Assembly: GCA_001247695.2 (NCBI GenBank)
Contig: LGRX02034255.1
Location: forward strand, 1-64,000
Length of the DNA: 64,000 nt
Reading direction: 5' to 3'
Source: Cymbomonas tetramitiformis
Lineage: Eukaryota > Chlorophyta > Pyramimonadophyceae > Pyramimonadales > Pyramimonadaceae
In this document: piece by piece, positions 45,816 through 58,587 of the stretch
How positions within the stretch are numbered: the first letter of the stretch is position 1
Layout of the letters: the number at the start of each line of letters is the position of its first letter
The notes under the pieces: model-generated
Seen by the model: the letters and a program-made list of their open reading frames with translations, nothing else
What the model was told of the DNA's origin: nothing
Database searches by the model: none
Made by a program: the position numbers and the translations under genes

Positions 45816-46919
45816 TAAACCACTCGCAACCACAATAAATTTTGAAGAATACTTTTTCCCCACCTGTACGTTCACGTACCCCCGATATAATATCGTTATG
45901 CTTGTAGCGTTTATTCTTTATACATCCTGAAGGATTTCATGACAAACATTTAACATGGCCTAAAGATACGAAAGATTATTCTTAGATTCAGAAGGATACG
46001 TTTATTAGCTAGAAGATTTTGCAGACGACCGCCTTGTTGAACACGAAACACCTGAAGGCAATCGGAATCTCCTTTATGAGATGTTCACATGAGATTATTA
46101 GTCTTACGTTAGTGCTGCTGATGCTGATGTAGACAAGTCCCCTATATAAACGCGAAACGTTAAACGTCATCGTCATCCATCTCCGGATGCGCGGGCATTT
46201 GTCTTACCCTGAGTGGGAACAGTCTTCTAGGATGGAATTACTTCAGCTTGCTTCCAGGATCGAATTATTTGTCCTCCTGACAATGGTATATCTGTAGCGG
46301 TGTCCTCTTGACAATGGTATATCTGTAGCGGGATAGGGTACCCGAAGTTCGGGTTTTCCTCCTACGAGTTTCCTCCTGGGTGAATGATCCTCTTTATTTG
46401 GACCCCGTACCGTCGTTCTTTAGTACAGCTGTAGATCGACGCCACATCCATGATTGGCAATCGAAACACCCTCCATGGCGCAGTTGCGGCACAGGCAGCC
46501 TCTTGGCCAAAACGGCCAGCTATATATGATGGCGACGTGGTCTTTGCATTTGGGTGAGGACGATAGTTCCGGTTCCAGTTCGAAAGGAGACTTCCACTCT
46601 TATATATGTGCATTTCCCGGTTGTTTGAAAGCAGTTTTTTACGACATACTCACCCGAACCTGTTGAAAAATTACCAAGCAAAATGTAAATGTTCCTCTCT
46701 GGGTGTTAATTAGTTGTAATGCAAATGATGTTTGTGCCGTGCACATTCTGCGATCTGCTTCTGAGTTCGGAGGGTGCCGTTTGGCACTCCACTCCTCATG
46801 AAGACGACAGACATATTCAAATCGAGCGAACAGCAGCATCTCCGCCGGCTTTCTTGACTTTCATCTTCCTGAGCGAAATCGCCTTGACTGCGGTGTCGGT
46901 GCCCGTCTTGCCTCCGCAG
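45816..46919. other. Upstream region of the adenylation gene; missing 5' exons may lie here
   Basis: The first recognised exon at 46,920 starts in mid-codon, so earlier coding exons must exist. I found none with adenylation-domain motifs in this stretch. It includes a 24-bp direct duplication (gacaatggtatatctgtagc near 46,280 and 46,310). Confidence 0.45.
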
Positions 46920-49900
46920 AGCGTTAGAGGCCGCAGCCGTCAACCTTGCGCGCGTCATCCTCAAGACCGGCGCCGCAGGTGTGTATCACCCTCTTAGCCG
47001 TGTTTCGACGCAATACCCCTCGCGCCAACAGACTCGTACGTGTTTAAGTTGTGACGTGGATCACTTTAGACCTATGCGAAACCTCAAGTACTCCTGCGCC
47101 ATCCTTGCGCCATCCCGGTTTCTAAAGTGCGCTGAGTGCGGGATACATGCAGTTTCCGGCGGAGAGGCCCCCATCGGCATCTGCGGCGAGGGGTATAGGT
47201 CTGTGGTGGCAATTTTAGCGATCCTCAAGTCTGGGAACGCCTATGTGCCGTTGGACCCCTTGTACCCGACGGAACAAATCCAATTCATGGTGCAAGAGAC
47301 GCGGATGAAGCTCATCCTTGTGGTCCACAACAGGCTCTGTGACCCGAAAGGCGTCCTAGGAGGTAAACTGGCTTCTACCGTGCACTATGTTAATTCGAGT
47401 AGCCCTACCTAGGTCTTAAGCGCGTGTTTAAGTTTTGGCGATAAGTAACGCGAACTCAACTGCCAGGTGGTGTTTGGGCAACAGCCGACTCGCAAGTTCT
47501 CCATTTTCACAAGCGCCTTTCCTCAGTAGCGCTGAGCATCCGACGACCACGTCGCATCCGGTGACCCTCCTAGCGCTCAGCGGCAAGTGCGACGTATCCG
47601 GTGACCCCTCCTAGCGCTCAGCGGCCAGTGCGGCGTATCCGGTGACCCCTCCTAGCGCTCAGCGGCCAGTGCGACGTATCCGGTGACCCCTCCCAGCGCT
47701 CAGCGGCCATTTCGTCGCATCCGGTGACCCCTCCTAGCGCTCAGCGGCCAGTGCGACGCATCCGGTGACCCCTCCTAGCGCTCAGCGGCCAGTGCGTCGC
47801 ATCCGGTGACCCCTCCTAGCGCTCAGCGGCCAGTGCGACGCATCCGGTGACCCCTCCTAGCGCTCAGCGGCCCGTCACATCCGGTGACCCCTCCCAGCGC
47901 TCAGCGGCCAGTGCGGCATCCGGTGTGCGCTCAGCGGCCAGTGCGCGGTGACCCCTCCCTAGCGCTCAGTCACCAGGTCTCCAGCGCTCAGCGGCAGCCG
48001 CATCCGGTGACCCCTCCTGGCGCTCAGCGGCCCAGTGCGATCCGGTGACCTCCTAGCTCAGCGGCCAGTGCGTCATGTCGGTGACCCCTCCCCTAGCGCT
48101 CAGCGGCCAGTGCGTCACATCCGGTGACCCCTCTTAGCGCTCAGACAGTGGCCTTATCCGGTGACCCTCCCAGCGCTCAGCGGCCAGTGCGACGTATCCG
48201 GTGACCCCTCCCAGCGCTCAGCGGCCATTGCGACGCATCCGGTGACCCCTCCCAGCGCTCAGAGGCCACTTGGTCGTATCCGGCTAGTTCGGTGCCGCGC
48301 TCATCCGCAGAGCGTGAGTCGATATTATTGCGCACAGCATAGGCAAACTCTTATCCTTCTCTGCGCTACGAGAATCTGTAGAGGGCTCTGTTAGTCCCAA
48401 CCTCGCACCTAGCACTGAAGCTTGGGGTGCCGCCCGCCCTTGCCACCAATAGGGCACTGGTTCCAAGGCGACATGCTCCTCCTGGAGTCGATTTGGGACA
48501 GCTCCCTGGCCTGCTCAACGGCAACCCCAACTTCCTCCTCCTCCGCCTCCTCCTCCTCAGAGGTGGTGTCAGAAGTGGTTTCCGATGTCTCCGACGGGTC
48601 GCTGGCATATGTGATCTACACCTCCGGGTCCTCAGGGCGGGCGCGGGGCACGGGAGTTATGGGGTCGCACGCGGCAATCATGAATCGGCTGCAGTGGATG
48701 TGGCTGCGGTTCCCTTGGGGCCCCGGGGAGGTGGCCTGCCAGAAGACCAGCTACAACTTCCTCGACTCCGTGTGGGAAACCTTCGGCGCTCTCGGTGCGC
48801 TTCCTCGACTCCGTGTGGGAAACCTTCGGCGCTCTCGGTGCGCTCCCTCGACCGCGTGTGGGAAACCTTCGGCGCTCTCGGTGCGCTCGCTCGACCGCGT
48901 GTGGGAAACCTTCGGCGCTGTCGGTGCGCTCGCGCGACCGTGTGTGGGAAACCTTCGGCGCTCTCGGTGCGCTCGCTCGACCGCGTGTGGGAAACCTTCG
49001 GCGCTCTCGGTGCACTCGCTCGACCGCGTGTGGGAAACCTTCGGCGCTCTCGGTGCGCCCCCGCGACCGCGTGTGGGAAACCTTCGGCGCTCTCGGTGCG
49101 CCCCCACGACCGCGTGTGGGAAACCTTCGGCGCTCTCGGTGCGCTCGCTCGACCGCGTGTGGGAAGCATGGCGCTCTCGGTGCGCCCCCCTCAGCTGTGG
49201 AGGAAGCCCTTAGCTCTCAGTGCGCTCCCTCGACCGCGTGTGGGAAACCTTCGGCTCTCGGTGCGCTTTCTCGGCCGCGTGTGGGAAACCTTCCCAGGCG
49301 CTCTCAGCCGCCTGACCGCGTGAAACCGGGCGCTATGGCGCGCCCTCCAGGCCGCGTGTGGGAGCAACCGGGCGCTCTCCCGGTGCGCTTTCTCGGCCGC
49401 GTGTGGGAAACCTTCCGGCGCTCACTCGGTGCGCTTTCGCGCTCGACAGCGTGTGGGAAACCTTCGGGCGCTCTTGGTGCGCTTTCTGTTGCTTGTGTGG
49501 GAGAGCCTTCGAAGGCGCTGTCGGTGTAGCACTCCGACCGCGTGTGGGAGGCTGCATCAGGTAAAGCTCTCCGTGCGCTCGCTCGACCAGCGTATTACGG
49601 GAAACCTTCCGAAGAAACTCTCGAAGTGCGCTTTCTCGACAGCGTGTGGGAAACCTTCAGCGCTGTCGGTGTGGCTCACTCTGATGATGTGAAACCTTCA
49701 GCTCTCGGTGCGCCCCCTCAATCCTTGTGGGAAACCTTCGGGCGCTCTCGGTGCGCTCGCTACGGGCCGCGTGTGGGGAAACCTTCGGGCGCTCTGCAGA
49801 TTAAAGCTCGCTAGACTCCGTGTGGGAAACCTTCGGTGCTCTCGGCTCGCCCCCTCGACTGCGTTTGGGAAACCTTCGGCGCTCTCGGTGCGCTTTCTCG

Positions 49901-52900
49901 ACCGCGTGTGGGAAACCTTCGGCGCTCTCGGTGCGCTTCCTCGAGTTCGTAGCGGAAGCATGGCCGCAGAGGCGTGACAAGCAGAAACCCGAGTGCTGAG
50001 GGCTTCTCGCGCATCTCTCCGGGATTTGGCGGAATTTCTGCTGCGCTTGTTCAGGTGCTGGAGTGCCGCTGGTGATCGCCGGGCATCGTCAGCGCCACAA
50101 CATCTCCCTTCTGGCGGACCTCCTCCACAGCCACGCGGTCACGCGCCTTGTCCTCGTGCCCTCACTGCTGCACCTCCTGCTTATGACCCACACTGACCCG
50201 CTGGCGGAGCGCCTCCAGGCACTGCGGTACATCACCGTGTCCGGGGAGCCCCTGGCCTGGGACCTCGCTCACCGCTGCCACAACGCCTTCCCCGAGGCTG
50301 AACTGCTGAACTGCTACGGCTCGACGGAGGTCGCGGCAGACGTCACGTGCATGCCTGTGCCCAAAAGGCAGAGAGGCAGGTGCGTGCCCGGCAGCGTGCC
50401 TGTGTCAGGGCTGCATCTTGCTTGGGAGCTTTCTAGATGCTGTCTCCCTCTTAAGCCGCCCAGAGATGTAATCCCAAGCGCAATCGTTGGTGATTAAAAG
50501 ACGCCTCGGAAAGTTACTTGGAGATCCCAGCTCTTGCGTTTCAGTGTATCAGCGCGAGACCGTGCCGAGTACTCTGGTCAAGACTCATGCTGCCTCGGTC
50601 CCCCGCCCCGTGACCCCGTCCTTCGCAGGTCTCTGCCGCTGAAGGACCCCCTGTGGATCGAGCAGGCCCACACTGGGGTGCCCATCGGGTGGCCCATATC
50701 TTGCACTCGGCTGTACATTATGGACGTGGACACAGGTTTGGCGTCGGACATGGAGGAGGGCACGGTTGGCGAGCTCGTGGTGTTTGGGGCCAATCTTGCG
50801 AGGGGCTACTGGGGCCTGGAGCAGGAGACAAGGGAGAAGTTTGTGTGGTTCCAGCCAGTGGTAGGCGACGGCGGTGACGACAGCTGCGGCAGTGGGCGTC
50901 TGAAGTTGGTGCCACGTGGCACCGTTGTGGACGGTTGCTCGGAAGTCGGAGAGAGCGGAGGCCGTTGGATTCGAGGGTTTCGAACCGGGGACTTCGGATT
51001 TTGGAAGCGCAATGAATGGTTGAAGGGTGACCCTGGACGCCGCCGAAGTTCGGAAATGCGCCATGAGGAGGACGACCCCCTCATCAAATCGCCCGTCTAT
51101 CAATATCTGTGTAGTCTATCAAAAGAGATTGGCGCTGTATCTGTGGCAGCTGTGAACCCCGAGGAGAAGGTGTTCTACTACCTCGGGCGGCGTGACCAAC
51201 AAGTCAAGATTCGGGGAATGCGCGTCAATTTGTTGGCCGTGGAAACTTGTCTTGCAGAGCTGCCGGCTGTCAGGGCTGCATGTGTCGTGGCATCGGATGG
51301 GAAATCTCACGGAGTCACGTCTGACACTTCAGACCCTCCTCGCGGCCATCACAGCCGCATCGTTGCGTTTATCACACTGGATGATGGCGACTCATCCACT
51401 GGGTGCCATCAACCCGACGGACATGCATCCGTGACTGCCAGTCAATCTGCACCTAGCTCCGCGTCACCCACCACAGCCCCCGAACAACCCACAGCCCATT
51501 CTGTGTCGCCTTCTTCCGCCACTGGCCACCGCAGTTCCCGCACGTTGCCAACATCCGCTGCCAGGCGCCCTTCCGACATGCGGATGGAGGGTTGGCTCAT
51601 CACCCAGTTGTCAGAGAAGCTGCCTCCACACGCCGTGCCAAGTCATATTCTCATCCTCCCGCGGGCGCTCCCACTGCTGCCCAATGGTAAGCTCGACCGG
51701 AGGCGAATGGTGGCCATGGCAGCAACCTATCTGATCACCGGCATGCTGTCCGATACAGATGCCGATGCGAGCATCGCCCCCCACGCCGTCAGTGATGAGC
51801 ACGCTGTAAGCGATCAACACGCCGTAAGTGATGGGCATGAACCATCAGCGCACGCCCGGTCAGCGCGCACCCAACATTCACCTAGTGATGACGCAAGTGA
51901 TGACTCCCCTCCAGAACATACCGAAGCTTCTGACTGCCCAAAGGGGGCCGAGCAGTGGCTCACCGAAGTGACCCGTCTGGTGACCTCTCTCCTGCCTGGC
52001 GGCGCGGCGGAGGCTGTGCTGGGGGCACGCGGCAATGGGGAGACACCACGTGGGAGGCCACGGGGGTCTGTCGAGGATACTACCTTCGAGGAGCTTGGGA
52101 TTGACTCGATGGATCTCATGATTCTCAAGCATCGCCTCCAGACTGAGCTGCTGCCTTCTGCCTCCGGCCCCATCACCATCGACTTTGAATCGGAGGGACA
52201 GGCGGGTACACCTCGCACCCTCGCGGGCCTGGTCCACAGACACGCTCTCAACGCCCGGAGCAGGCCCTGCACCGGGGATGCCGAGGGTGAGGCATCACGC
52301 TCCTTGGGCTCAGTGGGCCCCCAGCAGCACCCCACCTGCCCTGCTGCCCCAGAGCGGATTACCGTAATGGAGCGGGACACTCGCTACACGGGCGCGAAGG
52401 GCGCCGGGTCGCTGCGGGCGGGAACGCTCTCGCACTGCGCTACCGGAGACCTCGACGAGGTGATGCGCCAGGTGAGCGGCCTCTAGCCCTGATAGGCGTT
52501 GAATCTCCATCCCCTCTGATGCTCGAAGCATGTCTGCTTACATGTGGTATATAGGAAGGCGTTGCACTCCATGATGCCGGTGTCCCCGAAGGGGAGTTCT
52601 CCGTGATACCACAGAGAGGGTTGTCTACCTAGGGAAGCTGCGTGTGAGGAACGTGGCCTGGACGCGCGGCAGGCCCATTGATTAGTGCATTGGTGCGTTC
52701 CTATCGACGCACTCGGCATGCCATCAATCTGAGGCTTTGTCGGGGGGGTCTGCGCGCCCGGTGGCAGGTGGAGAGCGGCGCCTGGGACCCCTTGTACGCC
52801 GTGGACAAGCAAGGATCCAACGGAGTGATGTGGGCTGCAGGGGGTGGCCACGTGGAGGTGGTGCGGTACCTGCTTCGTGCGTGCCCGGGGCTGGGCGTGG

Positions 52901-54304
52901 ACGCGGTGAACAAGCAGGGTAGAACCGCGCTCATGCGGGCAGCCAAGCATGGCCACCTCGCCGCGGTGCGTCAACAAGCGAGGGCCTCTGCACCTGATCC
53001 CCGCAAAGCGATATTAGGCTCGCACCACCGGTTAGTGTGTGTGAGGCGATATTAGGCTCGCATAACCGGTTAGTGTATGCAAGGCGATATTAGGCTCGTG
53101 CCACCAGTTAAGTGTATACTGAGGCAATATTAGCTCGCACCACCGTTACTGTGTGCAAGGTGATATTAGGCTCGCACCACCGGTTAGTGTGTGTGTGAGG
53201 CGATATTAGGCTCGCACAACCGTTAGTGTGCAAGGCGATAAGGCTCGTGCCACCGGTTAGTGTAGGCGATATTAGGCTAGCACAACCGGTTAGTGTGTGC
53301 AAGGCGATATTAGACTCGTGCCACCAGTTAAGTGTATACGAGGCAATATTAGGCTCGCACCACCGGTTAGTGTGTGCAAGGCGATATTAGGCTCGTGCCA
53401 CCGGTTAGTGTGTACGAGGCGATATTAGGCTCGCACCACCGGTTAGTGTGTGCAAGGTGATATTAGGCTCGCACCACCGGTTAGTGTGTGTGAGCTGTGG
53501 GTACTTCGACTTGGTTGCTGCGTGTCAGCAAGATTTTGGTGTCTTAATGGTGAGCTGCACCCTTAAGAAGGAATCCCCATCCAATGCACTCGCTGTGTCG
53601 CCAGAATAACAGCCCCCATGCCCTTGGACAAGTGCTGAATAGTCAGGCCGCGGTGCTGAATAGTCAGGCCGCGGTGCTGAATAGTCAGGCCGCGGCGCTG
53701 ATTCCAATGCAAACAAATCTCAAATTTTGTCTTTATGACCCTGAAAATGTTTTCAGGAGGCCGCCACCTTGACCCTCGAGCTGACATGTCACAGGCACTG
53801 TGCGGATACCTCTGTGTTTTGTTGCAGGTGCAAGCGCTTGTGCAGCTCGGAGCCAACCCCCTCGTCAGAGGGAAGGACGGATCCACTGTATTAGATTGGG
53901 CAGTGATGGGGGGGGAGTTGCCTCTTATTGCCTGGCTGATGGAACTTCCACAGATGGATGTCTCGACACGGAATGCTTTTGGCTGCACAGCAGTGCATTG
54001 GGCAGCTGCCTCTGGAAACTTGGGGACGTGCAAGTGGATGTACAAGCGAGGTTTCGATTTCAGTGCAATCAATCATGCCAATCATGGGGTGGTGAATGCG
54101 GCGGCATGGAAAGGGCATCGTGAGGTAGTGCAGTGGGCACTGTTGGAACCGGAGGGGCCGCGTCTTACGACTCAGTTGTATGATGTAGATCACGAAGGTC
54201 TATCATTAGTTCAGCTTGTTCGCCTTGGCGGGCATCCTGACTTGGCAAATTGGCTTGAGTGGCTACAGATGATTAGTCATCCTCTTAGTCACCCTCTTGC
54301 ATGA
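46920..54304 (+). CDS. Adenylation domain - carrier domain - ankyrin repeat fusion protein, 5'-partial
   Basis: Seven exons join in phase to at least 1,150 residues: 46,920-46,978; 47,153-47,362; 48,453-48,794; 50,055-50,379; 50,629-52,471; 52,768-52,965; 53,828-54,304 (TGA 54,302). NRPS-type adenylation motifs in order: A2-like ILKSGNAYVPLDPLYP, A3 LAYVIYTSGSSG, QKTSYNFLDSVWETFG, A5 LNCYGSTEVAADV, GWPISCTRLYIMD, A7 FRTGDF, A8 LGRRDQQVKIRGMRVN and A10 LLPNGKLDR with the catalytic Lys (51,689-51,691). A carrier domain follows with the phosphopantetheine Ser in EELGIDSMDLM (52,106-52,108). The last exons encode at least four ankyrin repeats (AVDKQGSNGVMWAAGGGH, NKQGRTALMRAAKHGHL). No condensation, reductase or thioesterase domain is visible. 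It probably activates an amino or other carboxylic acid as adenylate and loads its own carrier; substrate unknown. A3 has RARGTG where PKG is usual. Confidence 0.87.
47530..48285. repeat. 39-41-bp minisatellite inside intron
   Basis: About 18 imperfect copies of a unit with tccggtgacccctcctagcg and ctcagcggccagtgcg, filling the intron 47,363-48,452 of the adenylation gene. Confidence 0.95.
48761..49965. repeat. 43-bp minisatellite derived from exon 3 end and its splice donor
   Basis: Copy 1 (48,761-48,803) is the coding end of exon 3 (LDSVWETFGALG) plus the donor gtgcgc at 48,795. Copies 2 and 3 start at 48,804 and 48,847, exactly 43 bp apart, and about 26 more or less degenerate copies (gtgtgggaaaccttcggcgc core) follow to about 49,965, almost up to the acceptor at 50,053-50,054. 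Many copies preserve the tcg|gtgcgc junction. Confidence 0.95.
52985..53495. repeat. About 38-bp minisatellite inside intron
   Basis: About 13 copies of a unit with gcgatattaggctcgcacca and ccggttagtgtgtg, beginning about 25 bp after the splice donor at 52,966, in the ankyrin-region intron. Confidence 0.95.
53635..53700. repeat. 21-bp tandem repeat (3 copies)
   Basis: gctgaatagtcaggccgcgg repeated three times in the same intron. Confidence 0.95.
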
Positions 54305-57300
54305 ATTCTTGAAAAAAACGCATCAGTAATCAAATTATGCAATAGTCAGTGGTCGAGAGTTCTATTGATTTCACTCATCCGATCCTCTCGATGTATGGTT
54401 GACATTGTTCTTGCTAAAACCACTGCATCTCTCGGATTCCGCCAATGATTTTTATCGATAATCTATATGCAATACCCTAAGTGCGAACTTGTGTATGGTA
54501 CAGTAACGATTTTATTCAACAAATAGCGGTCAACAAATGTGAACGCGAGCCATGATTTATACGCACATTTCAGAGTTGTGGAGAGCTCCTCCAGCTGGGT
54601 TTTGGAAGGTCCCACATTCAAAAGGTGTTTCGAAAACACGAAAACAGTTTTGTAAGTTCCCGTAATCGGATGTGGACACTAGCGGCGGTGACCCATTATG
54701 AAGTTGTCTTGCTTTCGAAAGTGAGGCCGGATTCCTGTATTCAGCCGAACTGCGATCCCATCTTATTTTAGGGCTAAGCGAGACCTTTAAATCGACACCC
54801 ACCGTCCCGAGCACCCTAAATTGATTGACTTTTGGGAATAAAAGTCGACGGAACCTTCCGAAATCGGCTTCGGAAATTTCTGAACGCGCGGTGTATTTAT
54901 GTTGCCGAAAATATTGAAACGGTGTTGCTCCGCCCACCATAGCCCATGTGTAATAGAACAAATCGGTAGCGAGTCATAATGCGGGCGGTCGCGCGTCGCA
55001 TAACGCAATCGCGCGTCATACCATCGATGGTGAAGTCGATGCCGCACACGTCATCGCGCCATTCGATTCCGCGGACACTGTACAAGAATGCCACTGCATA
55101 CGCTTCGGAGCATCAAGTTGCTCCTGTAGCTCGGTGGCATAGAGCGGTCGCACTAGAGAGCGATACGTCGCAGGTTCAAATCCTGCCGGGGACATTTCCC
55201 CCTGGCATTTGAAAGGATCAACCTGACTTGTACAGTTGATTCGTCACTACCATTTGTGGAATCTATCGACCCGCGTGAATCGTCATCACAGTCTTGCATG
55301 CCCCGCCCGCGCCGGGTAAAGCATCGCGTATGTATGCCGGTGGCATCGCCCGGCGTGCATGTAAGTCGTGATCCGTGTAATATCGGATGCCTCTGTTGCT
55401 TGGCACATGCCAGTCGCTTTGTGGTAAGCCAGAGTGTAATTAAAATAGCCCATGTGTCAACTCACAGGATGCAGGAACCCTCACGTTTATTTGCGACCAT
55501 CACCTGCTGGGCGTCGTGCTTGCTGACCATCTATTATATTATTCACTCTGGCTTAAAACCATGCATTGTGCGATTTGTACCAAGCAACATAGGCGCATCC
55601 GATAATTAAATCAGACTTGGCCGCCATCTATTGTATGCATGTGCTGTGGAAGGCATCAGACTGCGCGAAGCCAGAAATGCGTCATAGCCATCATTGTTAT
55701 ACGAGTGTATGGGAAGGCGATATATATGATTTCTCTAAGATGGGGAATCGATGCACAAATTTAGCAGGCAAACCATCCAGGTGTAGTTGAAAGCTTCAAA
55801 CGCAAAAAGCTTCTCGCGGAAAACTTTGGACGACAAACCGATTTTCAAAAAAAGGTTCCCATTAAACATATTCGATTTGACAATGTACAACCCAATTCAA
55901 GTGACGGAGAACTTGCTAAGCTTCACAAACCTATAACAAACATAACATGTTTTCGCTTCCGAGAGTGGGATTGGGTCCCGGTATGCATTCATAAAGTCGC
56001 ATCTTATTGGGCTCGTCGAGATACGACCTTTAATGTGACGTCTCGTACACTAAAATCCCTTTGGTAAGTAGGCGTGGTCACGATTGGGAGAGATCAATGT
56101 GAGGCGTTTGTTCATTCTGCCGACGCACTGCGCACATCCATCGCGCAGATTGAAAAGTTTAATTTCGGAACCTGCTACATTGAAACCCAAGCTCTTTATG
56201 AAGACATACCTGGGCAAATTACTTAATCAACTTAATCGACTCAATCAACCTAATCATCAATCAAAGCGCAGTTGTGATTGGCGCACGTGCAAGAGATGCC
56301 ACGCCATATATCACTCAGAGTCAGATGAGCGAAGCGAAGAAAGAAATCGAAAAACGAATTTCAGAACCGATGCGACGCGAATCGAAGTCTCATGAAATGT
56401 GAACAAATCGGCAACGTCGAACGTGTCGCGAGTCTCGGATAGTGTCATCGTAAACGAATCGTCATCGCCAATCTGGCTTGACCAACACGGTTGACGATCA
56501 TCGCCGTCGACGGCCTATTGGAGATCTTGATATCGATTCCAGTAAACTAAGTACGTATTATGTTCGTGTTTGGCTAGGCTATAGCCCTGAGGAGGGGCGT
56601 CATTCTACTGAACGTTTACTTATTTTCGATCGTGTGCTATGCATGTCACAATACATAAGTCTAGTCGTCGATCGGTTTTGACTATGTGCACAGCAGCTTG
56701 CCATTAGGTTTTCATGAAGCGCCCACGTGCAAACTTGAAGTTGTCTACGAAATCTTACCGGGCGAGATGAAAGGGCGTTGGCACGTGATTGGTGTGCTGA
56801 TTTATTCCGCCCATAAATACCACTATTAATTGTTCCAAATATACATATGCGGCAATTTCAGTAGTATGACGCAGCAGACTTGAGTGCAATCTTGCTTCTA
56901 ACCCAGTACCACAAGATATAATATAGTGTTCGAGCGACCACATATAATAATAGGCAGTGTCACATAACTAAGAATTTCAAACATGATTACGTAGAGCGCA
57001 CTACTAGACCCTGCTGTCGAGGGACGTTTTCCGCAAGTCTAGCCCGCATATTATTCCTCGAATCATACCATTTTCTGGGATCTTCGCCAGTTTTGGAAGC
57101 TTTCATTTTTTTCCTGAAAGCAACGAAGATAATGATCAATAAGGGAAAGATTGCAGCAATGTCAACACGCAATCCCTGAACACAGTGGATGCCGTTGCCA
57201 CCAAACTATTGACGGACTATTTGTGCTCTCCCGAGTAAAATGTTCTCAAGAGCAGCCTACATTTAGTTGTATACCGGATATTACTACCACATGGATGCAG

Positions 57301-58013
57301 CGCAGCACCCGCTGGATCGTATGGATGTGACGTTGCATCCATCAGATTGTATGCACTGTATTCGTTGCTCTGTTATGCACCTCCCTACTATTACACATTA
57401 AGAAGTTATGTTTACCCCTGACTGGGGCTTCAGACATCCTGATTAAACATAGGAACATTCCGTGTCAGATTGCGAATTGATGCAAAGCTAAAGGGCACCC
57501 AAAAACACGCAAAGTGTCGTTCCACGAAGGGCTACGACGCCGGGTGCAAAAACTTTAGGGACTGGAGGACCTCCAGTGGCTCATCGCAGGACGGCGCACA
57601 GATTGGCAGAACAAATCCGCAGACACCGGAAACACTTAAAATAGCTCGTGTGAGAATCTATCGTTCTTTGAAAACTTGGGAAATAAAACAAAGGGTTAAC
57701 AGACACCTAAGAGTCTACGTACACCAAGTTTAGATGTGGAGGGCGCAAGGAGTTGCACACCTCTATTTTCAAACCAGCTCGAGACGGCCAATGAAGCGTT
57801 TTGAACTCAGCAAGAAAGCGGGCACTTTACACTTTGGCATGAGGGAGACTCATTGTGAATCTATTGATTGAGGGACAAACCAGGCCTCTAGTCGATCTCA
57901 TCGATGAGGATGCCTTTGACCCCTGCTGCACTGTGACAAGATTCCTGCGCATCCGTATTCGCAACCGAGCATGGAATTCAATCCACCGACCTTCATCCAG
58001 CGGTCACAACAGA
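54305..58013. other. Gene-poor stretch between adenylation gene and anoctamin
   Basis: No protein family motif found in any frame. Holds one tRNA-like sequence (55,120-55,194). An 87-codon plus-strand frame at 57,470-57,733 is basic but featureless. Confidence 0.5.
55120..55194 (+). tRNA. tRNA-like sequence with eight-base anticodon loop
   Basis: 75 nt with D-arm gctc/gagc around ggtggcata, anticodon stem gtcgc/gcgat, a five-base variable region, and a perfect T-arm gcagg-ttcaaat-cctgc. The acceptor stem has one mismatch and two wobbles. The anticodon loop (actagaga) has eight bases, so the decoding identity is unclear. It may be a tRNA pseudogene, a SINE-type relic or an organellar-derived copy. 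A- and B-box positions are preserved. Confidence 0.5.
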
Positions 58014-58430
58014 TCGACCACCGGCGGTTGCAATAGATTGACCACCGGCGGTTGCAATATATCAACCACCGGGGTTGCAATAGATCGACCACCGGCGGTT
58101 GCAATAGATCGACCACCGGCGGTTGCAATAGATCGACCACCGGCGGTTGCAGTAGATCGACCACCGGCGGTTGCAATAGATCGACCACCGGCGGTTGCAA
58201 TATATCAACCACCATCGGTTGCAATAGGTTGCAATAGATTGCCCACCGGTGGTTGCAATAGATCGACCAACGGCGGTTGCAATAGACCGACCACCGGCGG
58301 TTGCAATAGATCGACCACCGGCGGTTGCAATAGATCGACCACCGGGCTGCAATAGATCGACTACCGGCGGTTGCAATAGATCGACCACCGGCGGTTGCAA
58401 TAGATCGACCACCGGCGGTTGCAAGGAATC
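58014..58430. repeat. 24-bp minisatellite (about 17 copies)
   Basis: Unit gatcgaccaccggcggttgc plus aata. Multiple-of-three period makes long open frames on both strands. It ends about 160 bp from the anoctamin stop codon. Confidence 0.95.
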
Positions 58431-58587
58431 AAAAAGGCAAATTCACTGTCTTCGATGGCAGTCAAGTGCGAGCCCGGCCGCTGCCCCGGGGAAGCATGGG
58501 ACCGCAGCCGTGTTCTCGCCGGCCTGCTCGGCAAGGCGGGCAACTCAGGCTGCGCGGCCCTCGGCGACTGCTCGGCAACTGCAACAT

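Noticed and set aside
52985..53495. Possible CRISPR array (regular short repeats)
   Set aside because: Units are contiguous with no unique spacers, inside a eukaryotic intron; the same holds for all other arrays in the window.
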